32,394 nt of DNA. It comes from JBAPRR01 sp049281195. Its GTDB lineage: Bacteria > Actinomycetota > Acidimicrobiia > Acidimicrobiales > CAVXTF01. Made by a program: the position numbers and the translations under genes. The stretch is from positions 1-32,394 of the forward strand of contig JBAPRR010000368.1 of assembly GCA_049281195.1 (NCBI GenBank), written 5' to 3'. Below the pieces are notes generated by a model. That model was not told the DNA's origin and did not search any database. It worked only from the letters and a program-made list of their open reading frames with translations. This document shows positions 6,428 through 13,953 of the stretch, one piece after another (within the stretch, counting starts at the first letter, position 1; each line of letters begins with the position of its first letter).

Positions 6428-8100
6428 TCCCCTGTATCCCCCATCACCGGCACCACCCGCATCCCGGCGAGGCTCGACCGCAGCTCTTCGGCCGGAGTCC
6501 TGCGCGCCCAGTTGTAAAAGGGCTCGCCTTCGCGGCCTTCGTCCTGGAACTTTCGAATAACCCGCAGCAACGCATCCGGAACCTCGTCTACCGGAACGGC
6601 GTGCTCGATCCAGTCGATGAACCCCGCATCGAGGCCCAGCGACCCGCCCATTCCGATGTCCACACCCTCGCTCAGCTTGTCGCCCACCTGGGCGACATCA
6701 CCGCGAAAGCCGATGTCAGCGATCTGCGGTTGCGCGCACGAGGCCGAGCATCCCGAAATGTGCATCCGGATCAACCCGGTCCTGTTATGAGTCTTTTCGC
6801 CCGCCAGCTTTGAGTCGAGCAGACGAGCCCACTTGACGGCTCGTTCCTTGGTCTCGATCACCGCGAATCTGCAGAACTCGCTCCCCGTGCAAGACACCAC
6901 GCCGCGCTCGAACGGTCCGGGGTTCGGCGAGTACTTCTGCAGCAGCGGTTCTGACAACAGGTCGTCCACCCTGTCTTCAGGCACTCCGGTAAGAACGAAG
7001 TTCTGGTCCGTCCCGATACTCAGCCCGCCGTCTCCGTACGTGTCGGCCAGACGAGCGGTCTCTACGAGCTCGATCCCCGACATCCGTCCGACCGGCACAC
7101 AACACCCCACGTAGACGAGGCCGTCCTGACGCTGCGCGTGCACACCGATGTGGTCGCCGCGGTAGCGCTTGGTGAGCGCCTCGCCGGCCGGGCGCAGCTT
7201 GAACCTGATGCGGGCCTCGATCTCTGCTCTGAATCCCTCAGGCCCGAGCTCCTGGACCAGATAACGCATGCGCGCCAGTCCGCGGTTCTCGCGGTTGCCG
7301 AGCTCGCCGAACGTCTGGGCGATGGCGCGCGTCAGCTCGACCGCCTGACGTGGCTCGATGAAGATGTCGATGTCGGATGCCATCCGCTCACCGTCGGACA
7401 GGCCTCCACCTACCAGAACGTTCAGACCGAGCTCACCGTCGGGGTAGCGCGCCGGCCACAGCCCGATGTCGTTTATCTCTGCCTGAGCGCAGTCTTCGAG
7501 GCACCCGGTCACGCTCATCTTGAACTTCCGCGGCAGGTTGGCGTATTCGCGGTTGCCGGTGAAGTACTCGCTTATCTGTAGGGCGATCGGAAGCGCGTCG
7601 AAGGCTTCTTCCCGGTCGTAACCGGAGACCGGACAGCACAGGACGTTCCTTGCGGAGTCCCCGCAAGCCTGGATCGTGGTCAGACCGACCCTTTCGAACC
7701 GCTGCCATATCCGCGGCACGTCCCCGATCCGTATCCAGTGGATCTGGATGTCCTGGCGGGTGGTCAGGTCCGCGTAGCGGTTACCGAACATCGGATTTTC
7801 TTCCGGGCCTTCGCCGAGCACATCCGCGACGAGACCGATCTCGCGCGCCTGCGCGGACGTGAGGCGACCACCGGGCACCTTCACCCGCATCATGAAGGCG
7901 TCGCCGCCTTGCCGTTGCGGATAGAGGCCTACCCACTTGAGGCGTTCGACCTCGCCGGGAACTGCCGCGATGGCAGATGCCCCAGCAGATGCGTAGGTGT
8001 CGATGATCGCGTCAGCTACGTCGAGCGGTTCCCGATCGAGCTTCCAGCGCTCTATCTGGTTGAGCTCACCGATCTTTCTGTAAGGACGGAGGAACTCCAT
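6424..8100 (-). CDS. Siroheme [4Fe-4S] sulfite/nitrite reductase (assimilatory, NirA/SirA-like)
   Basis: The 558-residue protein shows the duplicated ferrodoxin-like/reductase layout of the family. The [4Fe-4S]-siroheme ligands are CTGSEFC (C404, C410) and GCSASC (C451, C455). The first half carries the matching NVLCCPVSG (152-160) and SVTGCLEDC (196-204) segments. Y60, near LYPQRQGG, and a Cys in NVLCC sit about where Mycobacterium tuberculosis SirA has its Tyr-Cys crosslink, which favours sulfite as substrate; this is inference. The cysH and siroheme-synthesis neighbours also favour sulfite over nitrite. It starts at ATG 21 bases after cysH and overlaps the FrhB-like gene by four bases. Confidence 0.92.
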   Translation of the reverse strand: MEFLRPYRKIGELNQIERWKLDREPLDVADAIIDTYASAGASAIAAVPGEVERLKWVGLYPQRQGGDAFMMRVKVPGGRLTSAQAREIGLVADVLGEGPEENPMFGNRYADLTTRQDIQIHWIRIGDVPRIWQRFERVGLTTIQACGDSARNVLCCPVSGYDREEAFDALPIALQISEYFTGNREYANLPRKFKMSVTGCLEDCAQAEINDIGLWPARYPDGELGLNVLVGGGLSDGERMASDIDIFIEPRQAVELTRAIAQTFGELGNRENRGLARMRYLVQELGPEGFRAEIEARIRFKLRPAGEALTKRYRGDHIGVHAQRQDGLVYVGCCVPVGRMSGIELVETARLADTYGDGGLSIGTDQNFVLTGVPEDRVDDLLSEPLLQKYSPNPGPFERGVVSCTGSEFCRFAVIETKERAVKWARLLDSKLAGEKTHNRTGLIRMHISGCSASCAQPQIADIGFRGDVAQVGDKLSEGVDIGMGGSLGLDAGFIDWIEHAVPVDEVPDALLRVIRKFQDEGREGEPFYNWARRTPAEELRSSLAGMRVVPVMGDTGE

Positions 8101-8121
8101 TGCCTGGGGGGTTTCACCACC

Positions 8122-8793
8122 TCAGACGTGAAGGCCGCATTCGGTGGTACCCATACCGATGAAGCGGCCGGCACGCCGGTCCTCGCCCGGAGCGACCGGA
8201 CGGGTCGTCGGAGCACAACCGATCGACAGGTAGCCCCGCGAAACCAGGGGGTGCGTAGGCAGGTCGTGGTCAGAGACGTAACCCGCACAGTCGAGCTCGG
8301 TCCAAGTCGCGATCGGGTTCACCTTGACCATTCCCCTGGCCTCGTCCCACGACAGGATCGGAGCCGAGATCCTCGTCTCGGCGTCGACTCGCTTGAGGCC
8401 CGTCACCCAAGCCTGCTTGCCTTCGAGAGCCTTGGCAAGCGGCACCACCTTGCGAAGCTCGCAGCACCTTGCCGAACCACAGGGCCATTCTGCGGCCTCG
8501 GGGCCCGGCTTTACGATGTTGAGGTTGAGGTTGAAGCGCTCTTTGACCAGGTCTACGTACTCGAGCGTCTCCGGGAAGTGGGCGCCGGTGTCCAGGAACA
8601 CCACCTCGATGTCCGGAACGACCTGGATGGCAAGGTGGACGGCGATGCAATCCTCGAACGAACAGGCCAGCGCAATTGAGCTTCCGAATCGCTCCGCGGC
8701 CCATGAGATGATCTCGGTCGCAGGAGCGGTTTCGAACTCCTCAGACAGGTCGGACAGGTACTCCAGGTGGGATCGTTCGGCGACACTGGCCAC
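8122..8793 (-). CDS. cysH: Phosphoadenylyl/adenylyl-sulfate reductase (CysH family)
   Basis: The 223-residue protein reduces APS or PAPS to sulfite. Visible are the PP-loop region (ALACSFEDCIAVHLA, about 41-55), VFLDTGAHFPETLEY, GLKR, and the C-terminal ECGLH with the catalytic Cys (C219). The paired Cys of the APS-type [4Fe-4S] site are present (RCC, C110-C111). The second pair, usually CxxC, reads GCAPTT, so C193 remains but the last ligand is Thr196. GTG at 8793 was chosen because AAGGAAGGAG lies eight bases upstream; the longer frame to 8913 lacks family similarity at its start. It is first in the operon and 21 bases before the siroheme reductase. Confidence 0.93.
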   Translation of the reverse strand: MASVAERSHLEYLSDLSEEFETAPATEIISWAAERFGSSIALACSFEDCIAVHLAIQVVPDIEVVFLDTGAHFPETLEYVDLVKERFNLNLNIVKPGPEAAEWPCGSARCCELRKVVPLAKALEGKQAWVTGLKRVDAETRISAPILSWDEARGMVKVNPIATWTELDCAGYVSDHDLPTHPLVSRGYLSIGCAPTTRPVAPGEDRRAGRFIGMGTTECGLHV

Positions 8794-8931
8794 GACGTCC
8801 ACTCCTTCCTTTGCGTTCCCTCGTCGCCAGCCCCCCCGCTGCGATCCGACCGCGGCTCTGGCTACCCCCTCGCGGGGGTCCTGACATGTGCGATCGTCGA
8901 CTGGATGAGTCAATTCTCGACCTGCCAGGTC
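8794..8931 (-). promoter_or_regulatory. GC-rich, hairpin-rich 5' leader of cysH
   Basis: Between the candidate promoter and the GTG, the minus strand can form three local stems. They are GACCT/AGGTC (8919-8931), ACCCCC/GGGGGT closed by a GCGA tetraloop (8864-8879), and a composite stem with GCCAG/CTGGC outside and CCGC/GCGG inside (8826-8862). A strong ribosome site follows. It could be a structured regulatory leader, but it matches no riboswitch class I recognise. Confidence 0.35.
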
Positions 8932-8964
8932 ATCTTCTCGGTTTACTATAGATGACTAAACCGA
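8929..8964. promoter_or_regulatory. Divergent cysH / siroheme-gene promoter with two interleaved inverted repeats
   Basis: One repeat is GTCATCT-N14-AGATGAC (8929-8956). The other is TCGGTTTA-N11-TAAACCGA (8938-8964). Their arms interlock. Inside them are TACTAT (8944-8949, plus strand) and TATAGT (8950-8945, minus strand), both good -10 candidates that share bases. Binding of a regulator here could control both directions. No good -35 was found for either. Confidence 0.5.
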
Positions 8965-8986
8965 TCAACATTTACTTTGATTCCCG

Positions 8987-9724
8987 ATGCAGGTCACGAA
9001 TCTTCGGGATCTTCCCGGGCCGGACACCATGACACCAACCGAGCGCGTATATCCGGTCAGCCTGGTGCTCGCGGGTAAGAAATGCCTGGTCGTAGGTGGT
9101 GGAAAGGTTGCAGGTCGCAAGACCAGATCGCTCCTGGAATGCCGCGCTTCTGTGACGATGGTGGCCCCCCAGGTTCATGAAGCCTTGGGGCTTTTGTCTG
9201 CCGATGGCACGATCGCCGCGATCGAGGATACGCCTCTCGATGTCCAGCTCAGGGCATACTCCCCGGGCGAGGCGGCCGGTTACAGGCTCGTGGTGACTGC
9301 CACGGGAGTTCCCGAAGTGGATCGAATGGTCGCCTCGGATGCCGACCGGGCCGGTGTGTGGGTCAATAGTGCAGACGACCCAGCCAACTGCACGTTTCTG
9401 CTCCCAGCCGTCGAGCGCAGAGGACCGGTGGTGGTCTCGGTGTCCACTTCCGGCACGAGCCCCGCATTGGCCACGTGGTTGCGCAAGCGCATCGGGGCTT
9501 CTCTGGGTCCGGGTCTCGAGGAGTTGGCGGCGCTTCTCGAAGAGGGCCGTCATCTCGTGAAGGACCGTGGCGACTCGACCGAAAGCATCGACTGGGCGTC
9601 CATACTCGACGGTCCGATCGTGGAGCTCGTGGCGGCAGGACGGATCGACGAGGCCAGGGCACTGCTTCTGAGCGCCCTCATTCCAGGCGCCTCCGGCGCG
9701 GGACCCGAACCACCAGCCGACTGA
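8987..9724 (+). CDS. Siroheme synthase N-terminal type: precorrin-2 dehydrogenase / sirohydrochlorin ferrochelatase
   Basis: The 245-residue protein fits the CysG N-domain/Met8 family, which oxidises precorrin-2 with NAD and inserts iron to make siroheme. It has an N-terminal Rossmann site (CLVVGGGKVAGRKT, about 33-46), LVVTATGVPEVD near 100, NSADDPANCTFLLPA near 127, and STSGTSPALATWLRKRI near 152. The methyltransferase half of full CysG is absent, so precorrin-2 must come from another gene. Starts are ATG at 8987 or ATG at 9029; the second loses only 14 residues before the conserved part. It diverges from cysH and the siroheme-dependent reductase, so it supplies their cofactor. Confidence 0.9.
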   Translation: MQVTNLRDLPGPDTMTPTERVYPVSLVLAGKKCLVVGGGKVAGRKTRSLLECRASVTMVAPQVHEALGLLSADGTIAAIEDTPLDVQLRAYSPGEAAGYRLVVTATGVPEVDRMVASDADRAGVWVNSADDPANCTFLLPAVERRGPVVVSVSTSGTSPALATWLRKRIGASLGPGLEELAALLEEGRHLVKDRGDSTESIDWASILDGPIVELVAAGRIDEARALLLSALIPGASGAGPEPPAD

Positions 9725-9859
9725 CAAAAAGCCTGCATGGGAGATAAAGGTGCTGGCGCCGGTCTTCAATGACGGGCATACTGCACAAGTCACAGCTCGC
9801 TCATACGGGCGGCGGCGTTTCCTAGGCTTGGTGGAACCTTTGAAAGGGAATCTTCGACC

Positions 9860-10453
9860 ATGACGACCGCAGCGCGTGCCAGAACGCATGCAGGCGGAAG
9901 AACTCATGCGCGCACTGGCGACAAGCGTGATGAACGCGTTCCTGGCGGGATCGCGGTTGAGGGTGAATCGGCCCCTAAGCGGCAATCCAGTCCCGAGGAG
10001 CAGCTTGCAGAAGCGATCATCCTCGCCGGTAGAGCGATGGCTGGCGTCGCGGCGCGAACCGTCAAGGAAGCCACCTCTGATCTGACGCTTCCGCAGCACA
10101 AGACGCTGGTCGTTCTGGCGGAACAAGGCCCGCGTCACCTGGCCGATCTCGCTCAGGCTCTGGCGGTGAGCCCGTCGACAGCAACGCGCATGTGCGATCG
10201 CCTCGTTCGCAAGCACCTGATCACCAGGACCCGTGACGAGGTGGACCGCCGCGAGGTCGATCTCGCTCTCACCAACGCCGGAAAGCAGCTCGTCGAAGAG
10301 GTGGCCCACCTGCGCAAGACCGAGCTGCGCAAGCTGGTCGGCGAGGTTCCGAAAGATGAACGCGACCGCATCATCGCCGCGCTTCGCTCCGTCGCAGAAG
10401 CCGCCGGGGAAGTCCCCGACACAGATTGGACGCTGGGCTGGCTGGGAGAGTGA
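9860..10453 (+). CDS. MarR-family transcriptional regulator
   Basis: The 197-residue protein has an unusual Arg/His/Thr-rich N-terminal tail of about 40 residues, then a dimer helix and a winged helix-turn-helix. The recognition helix is near 104-118 (SPSTATRMCDRLVRK) and the wing near 122-138 carries the DRRE/LT pattern of the family. A dimerising C-terminal helix ends the protein. The ribosome site GAAAGGGA lies about ten bases before ATG. It converges on the arginine/proline operon, with its stop 25 bases from the gabD stop. It could regulate that operon, but no site evidence links them. Family ligands are commonly small aromatics or lipophilic compounds. Confidence 0.9.
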   Translation: MTTAARARTHAGGRTHARTGDKRDERVPGGIAVEGESAPKRQSSPEEQLAEAIILAGRAMAGVAARTVKEATSDLTLPQHKTLVVLAEQGPRHLADLAQALAVSPSTATRMCDRLVRKHLITRTRDEVDRREVDLALTNAGKQLVEEVAHLRKTELRKLVGEVPKDERDRIIAALRSVAEAAGEVPDTDWTLGWLGE

Positions 10454-10466
10454 GTTGGCTTGGAGA

Positions 10467-10482
10467 GTGAGCTTCAGCTCAC
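10467..10482. terminator. Hairpin between the convergent MarR and gabD genes
   Basis: GTGAGC and GCTCAC form a perfect six-base stem around TTCA. It covers the gabD stop codon and lies 14 bases past the marR stop. There is no T-run, so any terminator function would be weak; it may serve both strands. Confidence 0.4.
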
Positions 10483-11843
10483 GCCACGAAGACTGACTTG
10501 ATCAAAGCGAACTCTTTTATCCCGAGATCGCTCAACTCGCGCCCGTAGCCCGACTGCTTCACCCCACCGAAGGGAAGCTCGGGCATCGACGCCACCATGG
10601 CGTTGACGAAGACCATTCCCGCTTCGAGCTCGGAAACGAAGCGCGCACGCTCGGCTGCATCGTTGGTCCACACACTCGCGCCGAGCCCGAACGGGGAGTC
10701 GTTCGCGATGTGCAGGATCTCGTCTGAGTCACTTCCCCTGAACAGCATGGCCACAGGACCGAACACCTCGTCTGAGTACACGTGCATCTCGGGTGTCAGG
10801 TCGGCGAGAACCGTCGACTCATAGAAGAACCCGGGACCGTCGACGATCTTTCCTCCGCAACGAACCGTGGCACCCTTTTCGCGCGCATCTTCAACCTGTT
10901 CGGCTACGCCATCTCGTCCTGACGATGTGGCCAGAGGACCAACAGTCGTGGCCGGTTCCATGGGATCGCCGAGTTTTGCCGCGGCCATTCGTTTCACGAA
11001 GGCTTCTGAGAATTCGTCGTACACGTCGTCGTGCACGATGAACCGTTTGGCCGCGATGCAGCTCTGACCGTTGTTCTGCAGACGCGCCTGAACCCCCACC
11101 TCCACCGCCCGATCGATATCGGCGGACCGAAGGACGATGAACGGGTCACTCCCGCCGAGCTCGAGGACCGTTTTTTTGAGGGCCCGGCCCGCGGCCTCTG
11201 CCACCGACCGCCCCGCGGCGTCCGAGCCCGTCAACGTCACCGCTTTGACCCGGTCGTCCGCCACGATCGGCGCGATGCGTGACGACTCGACCAAAAGTGT
11301 CTGGAACGCTCCGTCGGGATAACCGGCGCGGTGAAATACGTCCTCGATGATTAGCGCCGTCTGCGGGACGTTCGACGCGTGCTTGAGCAATCCGGTGTTC
11401 CCGAGCATCAACGCCGGTGCGGCGAAGCGGATCACCTGCCACATCGGGAAGTTCCACGGCATCACCGCGAGCACCGGGCCGAGCGGCATGAACTCGGCGC
11501 GGCTGTCAGTGGCGGAGGTTTCGACGATCTCGTCTTCAAGCAGCGCCTCGGCGTGCTCCGCGAACCATCTGAGCGCGCTCGCCGACTTGGCCACCTCCGC
11601 CTTGGCCGAAGCAAAGGTCTTGCCCATCTCGGTGGTCATCACCCGGGCGATGTCGGGGATCTCCCCCTCGAGAAGGTCCGCCGCGCCGATCATCAGACGG
11701 GCCCTGTCCTTGAAGGACATCTTCGAAAAGTCGCGGAAAGTGTCTGTGGCCTTCTGGAGCGCCTTGTCCACATACGCGTCGTCGTGCGGCTCGAAGGTCT
11801 TCTCGGTCTTGCCGGTGGTCGGGTTGATCGTCGCGATTGCCAT
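10479..11843 (-). CDS. gabD: NAD(P)-dependent aldehyde dehydrogenase, succinate-semialdehyde type (GabD1-like)
   Basis: The 454-residue ALDH begins with AIATINPTTGK, typical of mycobacterial GabD1-like enzymes. It carries the cofactor-site PWNFPMWQVIR, the catalytic Glu in LELGGSDPF, the catalytic Cys in NNGQSCIAAKR, and the C-terminal PFGGVKQSGYGREL. ATG at 11843 is preferred: the frame continues to 12173, but that part overlaps the previous gene and shows no ALDH similarity. It follows the arginine dihydrolase-like gene by 17 bases and ends the operon. Succinate semialdehyde is the default substrate. In this setting glutamate semialdehyde or a guanidino/amino-butyraldehyde is also possible. 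Confidence 0.9.
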   Translation of the reverse strand: MAIATINPTTGKTEKTFEPHDDAYVDKALQKATDTFRDFSKMSFKDRARLMIGAADLLEGEIPDIARVMTTEMGKTFASAKAEVAKSASALRWFAEHAEALLEDEIVETSATDSRAEFMPLGPVLAVMPWNFPMWQVIRFAAPALMLGNTGLLKHASNVPQTALIIEDVFHRAGYPDGAFQTLLVESSRIAPIVADDRVKAVTLTGSDAAGRSVAEAAGRALKKTVLELGGSDPFIVLRSADIDRAVEVGVQARLQNNGQSCIAAKRFIVHDDVYDEFSEAFVKRMAAAKLGDPMEPATTVGPLATSSGRDGVAEQVEDAREKGATVRCGGKIVDGPGFFYESTVLADLTPEMHVYSDEVFGPVAMLFRGSDSDEILHIANDSPFGLGASVWTNDAAERARFVSELEAGMVFVNAMVASMPELPFGGVKQSGYGRELSDLGIKEFALIKSVFVA

Positions 11844-11860
11844 GCGACGATTCTCGCGGA

Positions 11861-12712
11861 TCAGCCGCCCTTCGCGCCGAAGCGCACGTCGAGAGCGAGA
11901 GTCAGGCATCTGCAGCCGCCCCCGGCCTTCAGGAACTCGTCGACGGGAGAGACGATCACCTCGAGGCCGATACCTTCGAGTATCCGGCCGAGCCGCGTGG
12001 TGCACGCCGGCATCACGATGGCGTCGTTCACCACCACCGAGTTGGCCGAGAACGTTTCGGCCTCGTCGTCCTCCAACCAGATCGGCTCCGGTACCAGCTC
12101 CTCCAAAACCTTGATCCCGAAGCGGTCGAGTCCCTGAGGGGCGATCAGGGCGTGGCGCGGGCCGAGCGGGCAAAAGACGAGATCGAGGTGGTAGTAGCGC
12201 TGGTCGATCAATTCCACTGACCGCACCGGGATCCCGAGCGCCTCGCTCAGGTCCGTATGCGTGCCCACAGAAGAACGGGTCTTGTATCCCGCCACCATCA
12301 CCGGGTGGAGGTTCTCAGTGGACAGGCCGAACGGAAGCGCGTCGCCCGCCCCTTCGAACGGCTCATCGCCTCGAAGCTGCTCGAGCTCGAACCCGCGCCC
12401 CTCGAACCAGGCCTCGTCGAAGGGCGTCTCACCCTGTCGCTCGGGATGGCGAAAGCGCGCCGGTATGAAGCGGTTGCCGTCGACCACCCCCGCGTTCGCC
12501 GTGAACACCAGATCGGGAAGACCGGCCACCGGGTCCATCATCTCCACCGTCGCTCCGGCGGACTGCAGGTTCTTCGCCAGCACCTCGAACTGTCCGCCGG
12601 CGCGCTCGGGGTTCGGGTGCACCTGCTTGTGCATGTACGGATTTATCTCGTAAGCCACCTCGAAGTGATCAGGCGGACATAACAGGAAGTGCCGTCCCCA
12701 GGTGAGCCTCAC
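11861..12712 (-). CDS. Arginine dihydrolase-like / dimethylargininase-family amidinohydrolase
   Basis: The 283-residue protein belongs to the DDAH/ArgZ guanidino-group modifying fold. It has PDLVFTANAG (66-75, Asn73), the His-Asp segment YYHLD (His175) followed by FCPLG, and the C-terminal GGGCRCLT with nucleophile C269. In cyanobacterial ArgZ/AgrE this domain converts arginine to ornithine, CO2 and two ammonia, and an Asn near position 71 matters; Asn73 appears to match. Cyanobacteria fuse this domain to a LOR/SDH domain. Here the next gene upstream encodes that domain separately, with a GTGA overlap. DDAH (citrulline plus methylamine) is the alternative. It is third in a run of overlapping genes behind putA. 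Confidence 0.8.
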   Translation of the reverse strand: MRLTWGRHFLLCPPDHFEVAYEINPYMHKQVHPNPERAGGQFEVLAKNLQSAGATVEMMDPVAGLPDLVFTANAGVVDGNRFIPARFRHPERQGETPFDEAWFEGRGFELEQLRGDEPFEGAGDALPFGLSTENLHPVMVAGYKTRSSVGTHTDLSEALGIPVRSVELIDQRYYHLDLVFCPLGPRHALIAPQGLDRFGIKVLEELVPEPIWLEDDEAETFSANSVVVNDAIVMPACTTRLGRILEGIGLEVIVSPVDEFLKAGGGCRCLTLALDVRFGAKGG

Positions 12713-13953
12713 CCGAGCAACCGGTCTGCGAGATCACCGACGAACAGACCGACGTCGGTCACGATCCCGAGCGCCTGATGACTTCCGCGATCGGTCAGCT
12801 TGGTGACCACCGCCTGGTTGATGTCGATGCAGTACGTCTCCACGCCCGCAGGCAGAAGGTTCCCCGTGGCGATGGCGTGCAGCGTCGACGCCAGCATCAG
12901 CGCCAGCTCGATCCCGTCCACCAGCTCGCGCATCGCGTCAGCGGCGACAAGGGTGTCCGAGATCACGTCGGGGAGCGGACCGTCGTCGCGTACGGATCCC
13001 CCGAGCACAAAGGGCACTCCCGCCTTGACACACTCGTAGAGGACTCCCGACTGAAGCCATCCGGCGTCGACGGCGGCCTTGATCGATCCGAATCTGCGAA
13101 CCTCGTTGATGACGCGCAGATGGTTGGCGTGACCGTGCTCCGCAGCTGTCCCTTCTCCGAGCGACACGCCGAGGGATGTGCCGAGCACCGAAGATTCGAT
13201 GTCGTGGGTTGCGAACCCGTTGCCGGCGAAGAGCACGTCGACCCAGCCCTCACGTACCAGCCTGGCCAGCGGAGGCGCGGCACCGGTGTGAACAACTGCC
13301 GGACCGCACACCACCAGAACCTTGCCCGGCTTTTCGCGGTTGTCCTTTACGCGCCGCAGGCTGTCCGCCACCCGGTTGACCGACAACTTCTTCGGCTTTT
13401 CCGAAGACACCTCTGATGTCATGAAACCGAAGCCCTGAGTGTCGGCCTCGCGTCCCGGCGTCTCCACCCTTACGCCTTTCCAGCCCACCACGACCATGTC
13501 GTCCTTCTTCACACGGTGCATCGGGACGACACGCGCCGTCGTGTCCGTCCCCGCCATGTCCACGACCAGCGCGCAGTCCATCTCGGGGCGGCCGGAGTCG
13601 ACCCAGTGTCCGCCGTAGCGCACCGCGGTCGGCAGGTTGGTGGTGGCATAGAACCCTTCGGGCAGAACACCGTCGCGGTCCGCCGCCACCAGGTCCGCGT
13701 CCGACGCATCGACCCGGTTCACGCCGTGCACCTGGAGCTCGGCCAAAAGTGAGTCGAGGCTGTCGGGATCGGGCGACGTGACTTCGAGACGGACGTGGCT
13801 CGGGTCGATCGAAGTCGTCCCCACGTCGAGCTCGACGATCCTGTAGGTCGCTCCGGAGTCGACGATCACGTCGAGCACCTTGGCGAGAAGCAGCGAGTCC
13901 ACCACGTGCCCGTCCAGGCGCACCTCCTCGCTCACACCCTGCAGTTGAGTCAC
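12709..13953 (-). CDS. TIGR00300/LOR-SDH family protein, archaeal-type ornithine cyclodeaminase candidate
   Basis: The 414-residue protein has an N-terminal small domain (about 1-90, with EEVRLDGHVVDS and RVDASDADLVAADRDGVLPEGFY). A larger Rossmann-like domain follows, with FAGNGFATHDIESSVLGTSLG, GHANHLRVINEVRRFGSI and SGVLYECVKAGVPFVLGGSVRDDG. This is the family of Methanococcus ornithine cyclodeaminase and of the C-terminal part of cyanobacterial AgrE, which turns ornithine into proline and ammonia with NAD. The start is GTG, overlapping the putA stop (GTGA), with GAAAGGA six bases ahead. Its neighbours, arginine dihydrolase-like and PutA, fit a route through ornithine and proline. LOR/SDH lysine-pathway function is less likely. 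Confidence 0.82.
   Translation of the reverse strand: MTQLQGVSEEVRLDGHVVDSLLLAKVLDVIVDSGATYRIVELDVGTTSIDPSHVRLEVTSPDPDSLDSLLAELQVHGVNRVDASDADLVAADRDGVLPEGFYATTNLPTAVRYGGHWVDSGRPEMDCALVVDMAGTDTTARVVPMHRVKKDDMVVVGWKGVRVETPGREADTQGFGFMTSEVSSEKPKKLSVNRVADSLRRVKDNREKPGKVLVVCGPAVVHTGAAPPLARLVREGWVDVLFAGNGFATHDIESSVLGTSLGVSLGEGTAAEHGHANHLRVINEVRRFGSIKAAVDAGWLQSGVLYECVKAGVPFVLGGSVRDDGPLPDVISDTLVAADAMRELVDGIELALMLASTLHAIATGNLLPAGVETYCIDINQAVVTKLTDRGSHQALGIVTDVGLFVGDLADRLLG

Noticed and set aside
8929..8964. H-type RNA pseudoknot from the two interlocked repeats
   Set aside because: Connecting loops of zero and two bases are too short to span stems of seven and eight pairs, so both stems cannot form together.
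8972..10309. Long minus-strand frame of 445 codons
   Set aside because: It runs antisense to both the siroheme-synthesis gene and the MarR gene, which have clear family motifs, and shows no domain of its own.
11844..12173. Extension of the gabD frame by 110 codons
   Set aside because: It overlaps the arginine dihydrolase-like gene in another frame; ALDH similarity begins at ATG 11843.
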